Shown here piece by piece: positions 21,865 through 34,100 of a stretch of DNA of 64,000 bases. This stretch comes from Linepithema humile (taxonomy: Eukaryota > Arthropoda > Insecta > Hymenoptera > Formicidae). How positions within the stretch are numbered: position 1 is the first letter of the stretch; each line of letters starts with the position of its first letter. Both the position numbers and the translations under genes were made by a program. Where the stretch lies: the NCBI RefSeq assembly GCF_040581485.1, contig NC_090128.1, positions 6,634,001-6,698,000 of the forward strand, written 5' to 3'. Under the pieces are notes generated by a model, which searched no databases, was not told the origin of the DNA, and worked only from the letters and a program-made list of their open reading frames with translations.

Positions 21865-22480
21865 TTTCTTCCACGTCGCTTCGTCACTTATCTTCACTTA
21901 TCAACGGTCTATCAAAACGGTCTATTCGCCGCGCGCGCACTGGTCACTCGCGTGCCACACAGTCGCACACAAACTGGCACCCGAACGACACCCCGGTACC
22001 GTCCGTGACAATCGTCCCCGTCATCGTCGCGTACCTCGACCGATCAGCTGGCGCTCCCCTTCGAATCGCCTGCGTGCGAATCGCGCCTGTCAAAGTCGGG
22101 AGGAGACCGTGAGGCGACGAACGAAGGCTCTAAACGGCCGTCCGGCCGTTCGGGTTCGTGACCGAGCGAGCGACTAGATGGGACTGTACCATCCTCGGGA
22201 GCGAGACGTCGCTGGCGCACCGAGTGCGCGAGAGGACGAAGGAGTCGGGAGAGTACGTGAATAACGGGAGCGTGCGCCGAATAACGGGCGGAGTTATCCC
22301 GCCCACGAAACGCCCTGCTCAACGAACGATGCTGCTTTCCAGCACATTTCCAGCACGACGCGCGTCCGCCCACTACCTGTCTTATTTCGTCGACGTCGAC
22401 GTCGCTTTCGTCTTCGTCCACGTCTTCGTCTTCGACTTCGTCGTCGTCTCTCGTCCTCGTCATAGTATTCCACTCCGAAC
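21865..22480 (-). promoter_or_regulatory. Probable trh 5' UTR and promoter region
   Basis: The region just upstream of the MLPYQ start is GC- and CpG-rich, with no pyrimidine-tract acceptor close to the start codon. That suggests exon 1 carries its own transcription start. It has a TACGTG at 22254-22259. A run of GAC/GAA triplets at about 22390-22460 on the trh strand would encode an acidic peptide if translated upstream, starting MTRTRDDDEVEDE. No TATA box was identified. Confidence 0.4.
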
Positions 22481-22488
22481 TAATGCCG

Positions 22489-22530
22489 CTCTCTCTCTCT
22501 CTCTCTCTCTTGCGCGCGCGCGCGCGCGCG
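22489..22530. repeat. (CT)n followed by (GC)n
   Basis: (CT)11 at 22489-22510 passes directly into an alternating GC run at 22512-22530, about 630 bp upstream of the trh start. Alternating GC of this length can adopt Z-form. Confidence 0.95.
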
Positions 22531-22683
22531 TGCTCTCTCCCTCTCTTTCGCTACGCGATGCGACGCGATACGATGCAACCTCGTTCTTCTTCATCGAAAA
22601 TGCCGTGTATTACTCCGACAAGATTCTTTGTGCCATTTTCATTTCTGTACTTTTCCCGGCAGAGGAGAGACCGTGATTGTTAA

Positions 22684-24420
22684 TACAATATTATAGAAAA
22701 GTCGATAGTGTAATATTGAATGTTAATCAGCGACTTTATATTGATAAACTATTGGATGCGTTATTGAATATATTACACTAAAAATTTGTATAAATTAATA
22801 CAAGTATTATTTGCCATAACGTTCAACATTATCGAATGCAGCGAGTCTTTAATATTCATTTCATGCTTACGGAAGTAGAAACTTTTATCATTTTTTACGG
22901 ACGTGTGACGTTCACAAGCATGTCATATAAATGTGCATTTCTATGACATGTATATATATAAAGAAAAAAATTTTAATAAAGTCACATTTTTCTTTTTTAT
23001 ATCTCTGAAGCAAGGAAAGATTATCTGACTATATCCTTCTTTCACAGTTGCTCCATTTAATTCCTGCAGTAAAAGAACTTTGGAGCGATTAATATCAGGT
23101 TGTAAATTTTCAAATAATCTCGAAAATCCTTCGATTAATTTTCGCAAAGAAAATTTAGAGACAAGAATGTATCGGTAATTAATTACACGAACAAACTGAT
23201 CTAAAAAGTGATCTCTGTAGTTTGATGCATCTATTTATCGCAGATATAATCTCTCGTGTCCGTGTAATCTTAATGCGAATCAGTAACCTGCATAAATTAT
23301 TCCACGTCTAAAAACTGACCAGCATTGTTTCATATAAACTTTCCTTCAAGACATTAAGCAAATAACGTTCGTTAAAAGATGCATAAACAGATAACAATAA
23401 ATATTTCCAGAATAATACGTATCGCGAATATAATTTTTCAAAACAATTCCAATTAAACATAAAAGGTGCGCGCGCAAGAATTTTTGGCAGCTAATTCCCA
23501 CTTTGAATAGAAATTACTCGCGCGACAAAAACATAGGCGAACGTTCGCGTTTCTAGACTTCGACGGCAACAATCTAGCAGGTACGAGACGATCGAAGCCC
23601 AGCACGGGAAACGACGCATCGGCATTGCTAGATACGACGAGTTTGCTGTGTGTACTTAGCATGCATCCCCGATACGAAGGATTCCTTATTGTATCGTTGC
23701 ACGTGAGCGTAATGCACAAATATGAACTTGGCTGCGGGCTCGTTCCTACCGAGCCTCGGTGATAACTCCGTTCTCATAATCATACATATGGATGTCCTGT
23801 GCTCGTGGCCTCTTCGACGGCTACGTCGCTGCTTATCCAACCGAAATAATATTCACCGCGACTGTCTAAACCGCGTTACGCGTTAATTAATCACTTTCTT
23901 CGTCGCCGGAAGAATCACGCGCGTTTCGAAAATACGCACGCCAAATTGAGAAACTAGTGCCGTCCCGTTCGATCCTGCCGTATTGTTGATAGAAATCGTG
24001 TCGATCGATCATCTCCCCGCGTATTATCGAAACTCTGAATGTTCGTGCAGGTGGAGGTACAATTTAGCCGCATTAACCGGGTGCTTAATCGCCTATTTCT
24101 TCAATCGGATAATATCGCTTTATACAACGATGCGTATCTAACCCTTTCCGGGACAATGTATCAGTGCGGACATAAACGTCGGCCGTCGGGTAAAGAAGGG
24201 CCCCATAAAAGCCGCCGCCCCCGCGGCCCGCGGACGCGATAAGAGTTATCTCCATTCTCTAATTGAAAGTTAATTGGTCCACCGTTAGTTAGTCGCAACC
24301 CGGCGCTACGCCACCCGACCGTCTACCACGGCTCGGGGCGGCAATTTAGGAACACTGTACCGACAATAATGAGACCCTATCTTATGGCGTTACCGCCGAC
24401 TGCTACCGCCGCTTCGGGTA
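22684..24420. other. Non-coding flank upstream of trh
   Basis: This is AT-rich sequence with only short, biased reading frames on both strands. I see no gene, RNA or repeat worth naming here. Confidence 0.6.
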
Positions 24421-24608
24421 CACGTATTACCTACGGTGTTACGTGCGCGCCAAGTCCTCCCACGTGTTCGTAATAAACTGGCCCGCCGCCTCCGTGTAAT
24501 CGAGAATTTCCGACAAACACGTACCAAACGCACGTACCTGAGACAGAAAGATTACGATCGAGCTTTCGAAGAGCGAGAAGCGAGTGCCCGACTTGCTGGC
24601 TGCACGTG
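24421..24608. promoter_or_regulatory. Cluster of ACGTG-core bHLH-PAS sites, candidate trh enhancer
   Basis: Within 188 bp there are four TACGTG/CACGTA sites (24421-24426, 24440-24445, 24518-24523, 24531-24536) and two CACGTG sites (24461-24466, 24603-24608). TACGTG is the site bound by Trh/Tango and Sim/Tango heterodimers in Drosophila. The cluster lies about 2.6 kb upstream of the trh start codon, so autoregulation is the natural inference. Confidence 0.45.
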
Positions 24609-27035
24609 TCTTCTAAGTAGCTACGCGTGTTGTACTAGTTAGCGGTGGCCACTGATTACCGGTAGACGAAAGAGATAATATCGCGATGGAAAAATAAACG
24701 AGCGTATGAATGGGCCGTGGCGTAGGACGCGCCGATTATTTCATTAGAAGAAACGAGGCAACAAGTTCTGCAAAAAGAAAAGCAGAACGAGAGATACAGA
24801 CGCATATGTCTTGTTGTATATTTTTATTCAATTTTTATTTTTGCATCTCTCGTTTCTTCAAATGGCACAAGCGACGCATCCTACGCGTAAAAGATTCTTC
24901 AACGATCAAACAACAATTTGGACGATCATTCATTAATGGAAGGATATAAAACAAATTCTGTTCGCTCGAGAAACGTTCGAGCGCCACGAGAGACGTCCAA
25001 CCGTATCTTGACACAGTTGCGGATCGAAAGGGCAAGCACGGTGTTTCGTCCGTGCGCGATATTTGTCCACAGGGCGCGCGAGATATCCGAGGGTTAACGC
25101 GTAAGCGTATGCGGCTCCTGTAATTTTTCAAATTGCACCGCTGTCATTCACCCTCGAAAGCGGAAACGCACTGCTCTCTCCCATCCGTCCTTCACTTCCG
25201 TCTTTCTCCAACCCTCCCTTCCCTCCATTTACTACCTTCTCCCGTCTTCGCCTCTCGTGCGAAATTCTCCCTCCGCTTTCCCCGGCACAAGGGGGAGTCT
25301 GGCTACTAACGAGAAACGAAGTTATTTGAGGGTGCTGCAGAAAGGAGTCGGACAATCATAATAATCAAGTGCGATTCGCGTTTATTGTTGGCGATTATTG
25401 CTCGCCACCCTCTTGGAAAAGCTCGCGGCCTTTCCACCGCCGCGATGCGGCGGTAATAAATAATAACAACCGAATGAATCTTCGCGCCGCGGCGCGAAAT
25501 AAATAGAGTTAAAAACTTCACTGATAGCGAGAGCTCCCGCGAGATAAACCTCTGAAATATTTCGAGACGGCTCTTCCGCACTCCTTCCGCCGCGCCTCGT
25601 AATGACTAAGCTCATTTCACCATCGGTTTTCACTTAATGAATCTTGTCCTCTCTTATGAATTTATCTTCCTCGGAATTTATGATTCTCCCATTTCAAATA
25701 AATAATGTACAATCGCGAAGAAAGAAAATCGTTACGATATTGACGCAATTTGCGGTATCTCACAAATGTCATTTTGCGCACCGTGGATAAAAATTATTAA
25801 TCGGAAATTCCACCCTCCGATCAATCGTTTATCAATTACGTGACATATTAAGCATATTAAAATAGAAGAAGAACTCGGCGTGTATAAAGATCATCCCCTT
25901 GTCCTCCGCGATTCATAATTGCGTCGGGGTTTCAATTATGTCTGTCGTCGAGAAAGATTAGCGAAACAAATTGCCTTTTCCCGCCGTCGGCCCGACGCAC
26001 ACACAGCGTAACTTTTTTAACATTAAAGGAAAAAACCGCCCCAGTGTGCCTTCGGAAAAAAAAACGCTCGTAGTTAGGCTATCGTGGTACCCTCCCTGTC
26101 GCGCTACTTAATTATGCTTTGCCATCTTCGTTCAGGCTGGAGTAATCTCTTCGTCCTGCGCTGCTCCTTCCACGACGCGCGCATTCTTGTTCAGATATTA
26201 CGTTTTTTTTTTTCAACCGTGCGACTCTACCACCGTTCGTTACACGCGCATTTCATCGATTGCTACAACAACTGCTGTCGCTACTCAGAATTATCGCGCT
26301 TCGTCTTTTCAGCGTGTATCGTCGTCGAAGGCTACTTTGACTAAAAATCTGACTGATTGGCCGCAACTGGAGTTGATTAGATTCTATTTACTGGACGCAA
26401 GTTTAGTGGCTCGTTCCCCCTTCGCTTCCGTCTATTTCATCCCCTTTGTAGCAAATCAACCGATATACGGGACCACGATCCACGCGGACCTTTCCTGGTC
26501 CGTCGCTAATTTAGAAGGAGCGGATGCGAGTTCTCGCAGCCTCTCTTTTACAGTGTTACATTTCTTGCAAATAGTTACAAAATGTTCGAATACTCAAGTA
26601 TTGGATTATATAATAAAAATAACGTCGAATTTTTTCAGAGATGGTGTTACTATTTTTTATACGGCATGCTTTAAAAAATCGTAGTACAAGCAAAACTTCA
26701 CTACAACTTCGACAAACAAATATTTAATTTAATCAAACTGCCCTTTGCCTGTCAAAAAAGTAGGCAGATTTCTTTGAAACATTTTTTTTTAATCTCAAAT
26801 TATTTATTACACAACTCAATATCTTGTATGTTTGTATCAAAAGATTTGAGTAAACATATGTGTATTAATGTTGATTATTATATATATAAACACACAAGAT
26901 CTTTCGATTCTGCTTATGTTTCGTGAAGTAAAATGGAATTCCGTGAAGTAGAATAAAATTTCGATTAATGGACAAGGCTAGAACTGTTCCTTCGAAGCGC
27001 ATTTCTTTCCACACGTGCTGCTCCTGCATTCTTAC

Positions 27036-27103
27036 GAACATGGCAATTTTTGGACTTGCGAGCGTGCCGTGGCGTCGATTGACAAGCGGGCAAGGGCAGC
27101 GAA
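27036..27103 (-). other. Candidate 68-nt exon on the trh strand
   Basis: An unusually good acceptor (TTCCTTCCCCATTTTCTATCG then CTAG, T/C-rich) precedes a 68-nt segment ending GTTC|GTAAGA. All three frames are open, so the coding frame is undecided. Because 68 is not a multiple of three, the segment cannot be a silent cassette. It could be an untranslated exon or chance. Confidence 0.2.
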
Positions 27104-28785
27104 CTAGCGATAGAAAATGGGGAAGGAAATAACAGGGTTCGGGACCCTATCGGCGAGGCAATCACATCCCCCTTCAAGAACACACTGGCATTCACTGAAC
27201 TTTAAAATCAAATAATGCCTATTAAAATAACAATACGCATCTCCGTCGTAGCAGGTTAAACATTCTCCCGCTCGCCGCTAACCCGCTCGCGTGCGCACAT
27301 TACCGCGCGGGATCGAGTTACGACAATTACGTTACGTATCGCCATTGCTATACATACTGAACCGAGTCGAGGGGTGTCTCCCCCCGTGCCCTCTAATATC
27401 TTAATCAAACCTAAAAGACGGTTTGTTTTCGCGCACCCGCGATTTCCGTCGTATCGTCGCGCCCGATCAGTGGCATCGATCGCTCTAATAACGTATTTCG
27501 CAATTAATGGTCTGTTAAAATAGCACTCGGATTTCGGATAAAATGCGCAAAATAGTTTTTCTCAAAATCACCACCTGTACGAGTGAAATAGAGATGGTTA
27601 TCGTGATCTGCAGCTTCGTCCAAAAGAGTGATATAACACAAACGGTGACGAGATCGTTATCGCCGCGATGGTTATCGCATCGTGATACATCCCTTGTGTT
27701 GCTAACCTTGTAGTATTTGACGCGGCCGCGTTGCTCCCCGGCGATTCTGCTACGTCGATACTCACATTAAAATAAGAAACATGAATACAAAAATAAATTT
27801 ATGTTTCTGGCAATTCATTGGAATGCGAAAGTGAAATATTAATATTCTTGGCGACAATTGCTCAATTAGATTTTCTTATTCTTAATTTTATGAAATTATT
27901 TGTCAACGCACGATCGATGTGTTTTGTCTATGAAAATATCAGATATGTGCGATAAAATGATTCTTTTAGAGACAAGAAAAATTGCATGTAATTTACGCTA
28001 ATAGACAAACGAGTATGCATTATATTATTTATATCTTATGACTAGTTACACTGATCGTTTTCTATTACTATATTCTTGCCGCCGATCCGATTTCGCTAAT
28101 TCTAATGTAAAATGCGATGTAAAATGCGTCGCGGTCGTTGATTCTCGTATTGTATCGAGTCACTACGTGGCCACTAACTGCCGCACGCATCAACGACGAT
28201 TGTTGCAAAAGGAATGTTTGCTCATTATGTAAGTCGCGTCAGAGATGACTTCGATCGCGCAACATTACGCTTCGTTTCAAGATCCGCTAAAAGCGATAGT
28301 CAGGAAAACAATAAGCAATTAATGAATTATTTATACATATCGCAATTGCTGAGAAAGAACGAAAAGTGCGAAATCGGAGTCCGTTTACACGTAGAAATCG
28401 AGGATGGCTGAGCGCGGCGGAATATTTAGGTCGATTTAATAGGAAGAGCAATTTCTTGGTCGTTCGCGATTTCCATGCGGGACTAAGGGGAGGAGACATC
28501 GCTCTCAGGTCGAAAGAGCTAAAGTTAGAATGGAAAGGTGAGTTTCCAAGCGGCTATCAACCGACATGGCGCCAGTGATCTAACGACTCGCGCTGGCAAC
28601 CGGATGCGAGAGAGGAGAGGCCGATACTCGCCTCGTGAGTTCCCGCATCGGTCATTAGTATGCAACTCGCAGACGTACATATTTTGGGGAGTCTTCGCGA
28701 AGAATACCAATATTCCGCTTTGACATTCCAATAAAACGCGGTCGTTTTGTTTATGAGCTTGTACGCGCTGCTTGTGCGTGCGTGA

Positions 28786-28807
28786 GCGCGCGCGCGCGCG
28801 CGCGCGC
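28786..28807. repeat. (GC)11 alternating run
   Basis: Twenty-two bases of alternating G and C, followed by CACAG. It is a candidate Z-DNA-forming tract in the trh upstream flank. Confidence 0.95.
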
Positions 28808-29992
28808 ACAGCCACGCCACGTCGTCACCGTCGAGGTGGTTACATCAAAACGCATGAATGGTATTGGAGATTGAAATGGGAACGAAGAGACAGGGAGTAT
28901 ACGACCGCACCCACACCAATCGCTGCCAGACTGCTGGAAACGCGTTAACGAACGTCGTGCCACCCTTTCAATCGCAGCGACGAAACGCTGAGTTATACCG
29001 CAGAAAGGATTCGTATTCCTCCGCATGCGCCTTCCTGTCGCTAATTCTTCAACAAAATTTACTGTTTTTCATCTTACATCGGAGACATTAATTTTTTCGT
29101 TTTTTTTCCGAAATATCGCTATAATTTAAGCTTAAACGCGTGGTCATTTGTGTCCATTGTTTCGATGAATTTTTTAATTCTTTAATTTTTTGATTTACCA
29201 AAATTATGTATGTAATTCCTCTTTTTAACTCTTTAAACAAGTAAAAATTTTCTACTAAACTTGAAAATTTCTTTAGAATTTTTTTAACATTGTAATATTA
29301 TAGAAAATCTGAAAAATATGTGCCACTGTAAGTTTTAATCGTTTACACGTAGACGATTTATCAAAATACTGTCGCCAATATTTTTGTATATCTCTTATGC
29401 GGAAAATAAATGAACAAGCTTGACAGTCGGCAACGAGCAGATCGCAGAGATAATTGTTAAATTATTATTTTCGCGGGGTACGGAAGACCCGAGTCATAAC
29501 TAACTCAGCGACGGAAGAAAGTGGAAAGGGAAAGATATAGAACCAATCTTTAAAAGACGCAGTCTCCGAGAAACTTTTTGCTGGTGAAATGTAAAGTTTC
29601 AATTGCGCCAGATTTTCAATTGTACATATAAGTAGGAAAATATGCAATTTCACTTTAGTACGCGATTCCCCGGTGCGAAAGATTTCACAATGCTTCGCAG
29701 AAATGAGCCTCCGCAAATGCGAAGTTTCTGTCCGTGATCTCGTTATTTTTGCGGTGATTCCAATGATGATCCGTAAATACTTCGTTGACCTCATCGTTAA
29801 ACTCAATTCGTCCCGTACAAGTTTTCGTGCGCGATAAAGAAGGGAATTGTCGAACTGAGGCATGCGCGCGCGTGTGGAGGTAAAAGAACGGGCGAGAGAA
29901 GGTCGGTCGCGCGGCGAGGAGGATAGCAGAGGTGTCATCGATGCGCGCGTATTACGGCAATGATTGGTATGCCCGGCGATCGATCTACGATG

Positions 29993-30007
29993 CCCCCCCC
30001 CCCCCCC
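29993..30007. repeat. Poly-C run of 15
   Basis: Fifteen consecutive C residues in an otherwise mixed sequence. Long G/C homopolymers are prone to length error in sequencing. Confidence 0.95.
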
Positions 30008-31152
30008 GCCCCGTGTCCCGATCCGCGACCCCCCGACTCCCCGGCAGGATATCGAGAATTACCAAGCACAATGGAATATACATGGTCTCGCATCGCGATC
30101 CGTTCACGGCTCTCGCTTATATATACGCGCATAATACACATTAGACTTGTTGGTATGTAGTTGAAAATTGCACCATTTCCTCGTTACGATGCGCATCGGA
30201 CCGTCCAGCCGCAAACCGCACGGTGGTGCTTTGTACCACGGCCAACTTCTATATATTAAAATTATTGCTACCGCAGTAGTGGCACGCTCATTCTTGTATC
30301 TCGTTGGAAAATCGCGGGATCCGCTGAATGAATCGGATAATTCAGAAAATCCGGAATGTGTCTTACGAAAACTCGTAAAAACGTTACTCGAGATGCGGCT
30401 CGAGATATCGCGAAGGTCCGTGCCGCTTCTGGCGTGTGCGTCGCATCAGATTCACGAGGACGTAAGACGTCGTAAGATAATTTTGTCGAAACGTCGAGCG
30501 CGATGCGAAGGATAGAAGGATCCGTTATTGTCGGCGCGCCACGTCGTGTTGCATCGAATTTTCCGTCGATCTGTGCTGCGATTTCCATTTTTACGAGCGC
30601 GAGCGCACAGCTACCCGTTTCGGAATAGGATAACGGCGAGCAGTGTCCGGTAATATATTATGTACCTGCGACTCCTACTGCAGTTTCTTACATCTCTGTT
30701 AAAAACGTCTGAGATCGGAACAGAGATCGGATCCTTCTAGGGGTAACAGTATTGAGGGTGGCGTAACGGTACCCTGTGTTTTAAAGCATCTTTCTTCCCC
30801 GATACCGGAAAGCAACAACCACTGCCAGGTGTTTCACACAAATATACATATTAAATATGCAAATAAAATTCGGCAATCAACCGACCGCTTATTTTTTTAT
30901 AAAAATATAAAAGATTATATCATTAAATATATGTGACGAATGAATAATTTTGATCTCTGACAAGTCATCGATTTATATATATATATATATGCCGTAATAC
31001 TTATAAGCCATAAAATAAAGTCGATGTAACGTTTTAAAATGTTGAGACAGTACATTGACGTGACACACCGCTTGCGTACAAGGCAATATGTATGCTGAAA
31101 GTAGTATATTTATCATGTAAGCGAGCAATTTAGGGACGATCATTTTTCACAG

Positions 31153-31188
31153 GGTGCGACGACTTTGGATTCCGGGGTGTGTGACTCG
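31153..31188 (+). other. Candidate 36-nt microexon on the + strand
   Basis: The segment has a T-rich acceptor (CATTTTTCACAG) and a donor TCG|GTAAGG. It is 36 nt and open in two frames (GATTLDSGVCDS in frame 0). No partner exons were found on this strand, so it cannot be tied to a gene and may be chance. Confidence 0.18.
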
Positions 31189-34100
31189 GTAAGGGTGAAT
31201 GGGGTGTTATTGGCCGGCGGGCGAACACCAGACGGACATCACCCTCCGAAGATCTTCAGCCTGACTGATGATTTCTGCTCTCCAGCACCGTATCTTATAG
31301 AATATCCGAGCAAATCGCTATTCGCAATCCTCTCGTGCAATTATGCGTCGTTTCTATGTGACTGCATCGCGCGATATATATACACCGCGATTCTACCATT
31401 TTTTTTTTTTTTCAGGAAAATCGAGATAAGAATTATTTTACCGCACGGCAGATATTTATCACCTCAGGCTGACTTTGCGAAGGAATACAAAAACGCGTTT
31501 TCCACACTCGGATTTTAATTCCGCTAATTAGTTTCCTTTTTAGACGCGGCGTGTACGTCAATTGCGCGAGAAGGAAGGAGCGTTTTCCCGCGGGTATACA
31601 GATAAAAGAGCGTCAAGAAACGAAGCACGGAGAAGTAACGGCCTGTTAAAGATAAGGAAATGAGGTGTCGCGCCCTGCGAATCTCCGAAAGGCCGGAAGG
31701 GTCTTTTCTTCCGCTTCGTACCGGAGCACCCCTTGGAGGATTTTCCCCTGGTGCGTTTCGGAGCTGGATGCTGAGCGTCGAATACCTTTACGCTCGGACG
31801 CTCGGACGGTAAGCTGACCCTTATTCCTTCGATAAAATGCACCGTAACGCTGTTCGCTTTCCATCGATCGATCGATGGACGTGCGCTTCCTCCAAATACG
31901 TTTCTCCTATCTTTAAGCGCGAACGCTTATTCGTACTAAAGCGATTCTCGCTTGTTGCACAAAAAGAATGTTATATAAATATAAATCTTTCGTATATGTT
32001 TTCATTTAGAATTGTCTATAATAATATGTAGGTCCCGCGCGCTTCTGTCCTTCGACCGCGCTTGTAAGTTAGCGCAAATTCGATGCTAGCCAGAGAATTC
32101 TTATCTTAATGTAGCAAATAACTGGAGGGAGCGACGGAGCGAGGTAGATAACAGTACCTACCGATTTAATCTCGCGGCTGATTTAACTCGCTTCATAATT
32201 CTTCAACCTAATCTGAATCCGCGTATAAGCATTAGGTCTCCCTTATGGACTTCATAAGCGCGTCTACGTTCGTGTTTAATTTAATACAGCTCTGTTTTCC
32301 ATTAGACGACACACCATTCAGTACTTTAGACAATCTCTACGATCCCTCGTGCAATATATAAAAACTTTTACAAAAAATTTATTATTATTAGAAAAATTTG
32401 CGCGTATCAGATTTGAAGGCGAAAAATAAAATGCTAGTTTTTCATTCTTGATTATTACTTTGATTTACGTATGCAAATTCTAATTAAAATATTATAGGAA
32501 GCGCGTCGAAATTTCTTTGCTCTATATTTTACTCGAATTCGCAATGTCGCGTTGTAAATGCCAGTGAATAATAATCTTACGAAGACGGAATCTAAAAAGA
32601 ATTTCTCATAAATTAGAAATTAATAATATATGTCCACTTTCTGACAGGATGCAATATATGTATGACCATAAAACGGCAAATTGCGGTTGGTCTTATAACA
32701 GCCTTGGTGTTGACAGTCGATTCCGCAAAGTACACTCCGGCGCGGTAACAAGAACTCTCGGCATATCCGATGATTTTTAGGGTGCAATATCGGGAGGGGG
32801 TTTCGGAGACGCGCGAACCCTTAAAACTGACAAGTCCTCCCCCGGAATCTTCCCCCGTGTCTCTTAAAATCGCGAGATTTTCAGAACAGATGCACCCTGC
32901 CGCCGTGAAATAGCTTTTTAAACTCCTCGACCGATGTTACGCGTTATAAGAGGCAAGCGAACAACTCCCCATCTGCTCCTGAATGTTCTGATCCTGGCAG
33001 TAACAGTCTTAAAGGGCCATTTCATATTTTCCGAGCGATATCCTACTCGGTCGCTTCTCTTCCACGATCTCCGTGTTGTAAAGTGGCGAATATTTATGAG
33101 GAGCTTCGAGAAATGACACATCCTATATCGGGCGCGTTTCATTCGCTGCTGTTCATGTTACAAGATACATGTGCATGTCTTTTGGTACGCATCGTACGCT
33201 ATCAGAAGTCGATATTGTCGCTGTTGAAAATGTGCTTTAAACAATCCTCGCAATAATTACCATTATTGTTAGATATTTCTCAGATCTCGTAATAAAATGT
33301 AGATTGCACATTGATTCGCGCTGTACAATGCAACATCTGACAGATAGCAATCTGCACAAGTAATGTAATAGTATCATTTGTAAATAAATTCTAGACGAGC
33401 TTTCTATATTTTAATTATAATTTGCATACGTAAATGAATTTATTTTATTTTATTCATTATGTTGACTTACGTGTCATAATAATAAAGATGATATCGCGTG
33501 GCATATGAAGTGTACATACAATGGCTGTATCTACATGATCAAATATACTACTATCTACAAATTGTCTACCATGTATTCCGCTGCACCATCAAGCCTGGAC
33601 TCATATACTGAGAACCCCAAATGTAACACATATTACACGTTAGGTATTAGACCCTAATGGGATTTACGCGTCTTAATCAGACGTTTTCATAAGGGACACG
33701 TATTATGATATCTTAGTTCTACTGCTACATAATGTTGACGAAAATAAAGACGTGACTTGTTCAACTGTTATACTATATAAAATACATAAAATATTACGAT
33801 GTCTAATTAAAACATCACTAAAATAATGGCTGACGTTTAATCTATTTTTCTTTTAATTCCTTCAGTATCTTATAAAGAACTAATTATTAAATAAAAAAAT
33901 AGTGGAGATAAATAATTACATGCATCTATCTTTTATATGTAAAAATTATACCGGAAATCATATTTAATATTTTAAAAATAAATTTTTAAAAAAGTGTTGT
34001 GAAAAATTTTCTGCTTTTCCCTCGATTAATGCAAACAAATCTATCTATTTATTTGTGCATCATGTGCTCTCTCTATCTTTCTCGAACATTATCTGCTCAT

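Larger units (their letters stand above)
24609..31100. other. Non-coding flank, simple repeats only
   Basis: I found no supported gene. The stretch includes a (GC)11 run at 28786-28807, a run of 15 C at 29993-30007 and one splice-flanked candidate at 27036-27103. The many reading frames of 60-160 codons lack domains and overlap on both strands. Confidence 0.55.

Noticed and set aside
21865..21897. Upstream extension of the trh start to 21897
   Set aside because: The codon at 21897 is GTG, not ATG, and a TAA lies directly before it in frame. ATG 21864 is the first usable start.
30670..30760. 45-nt splice-flanked segment on the - strand
   Set aside because: Phase-compatible, but both possible acceptors are poor.
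33420..33540. 54-nt splice-flanked segment on the - strand with donor at 33475
   Set aside because: The length and phase fit, but the acceptor is weak and the sequence AT-rich. It illustrates how easily such matches arise by chance.
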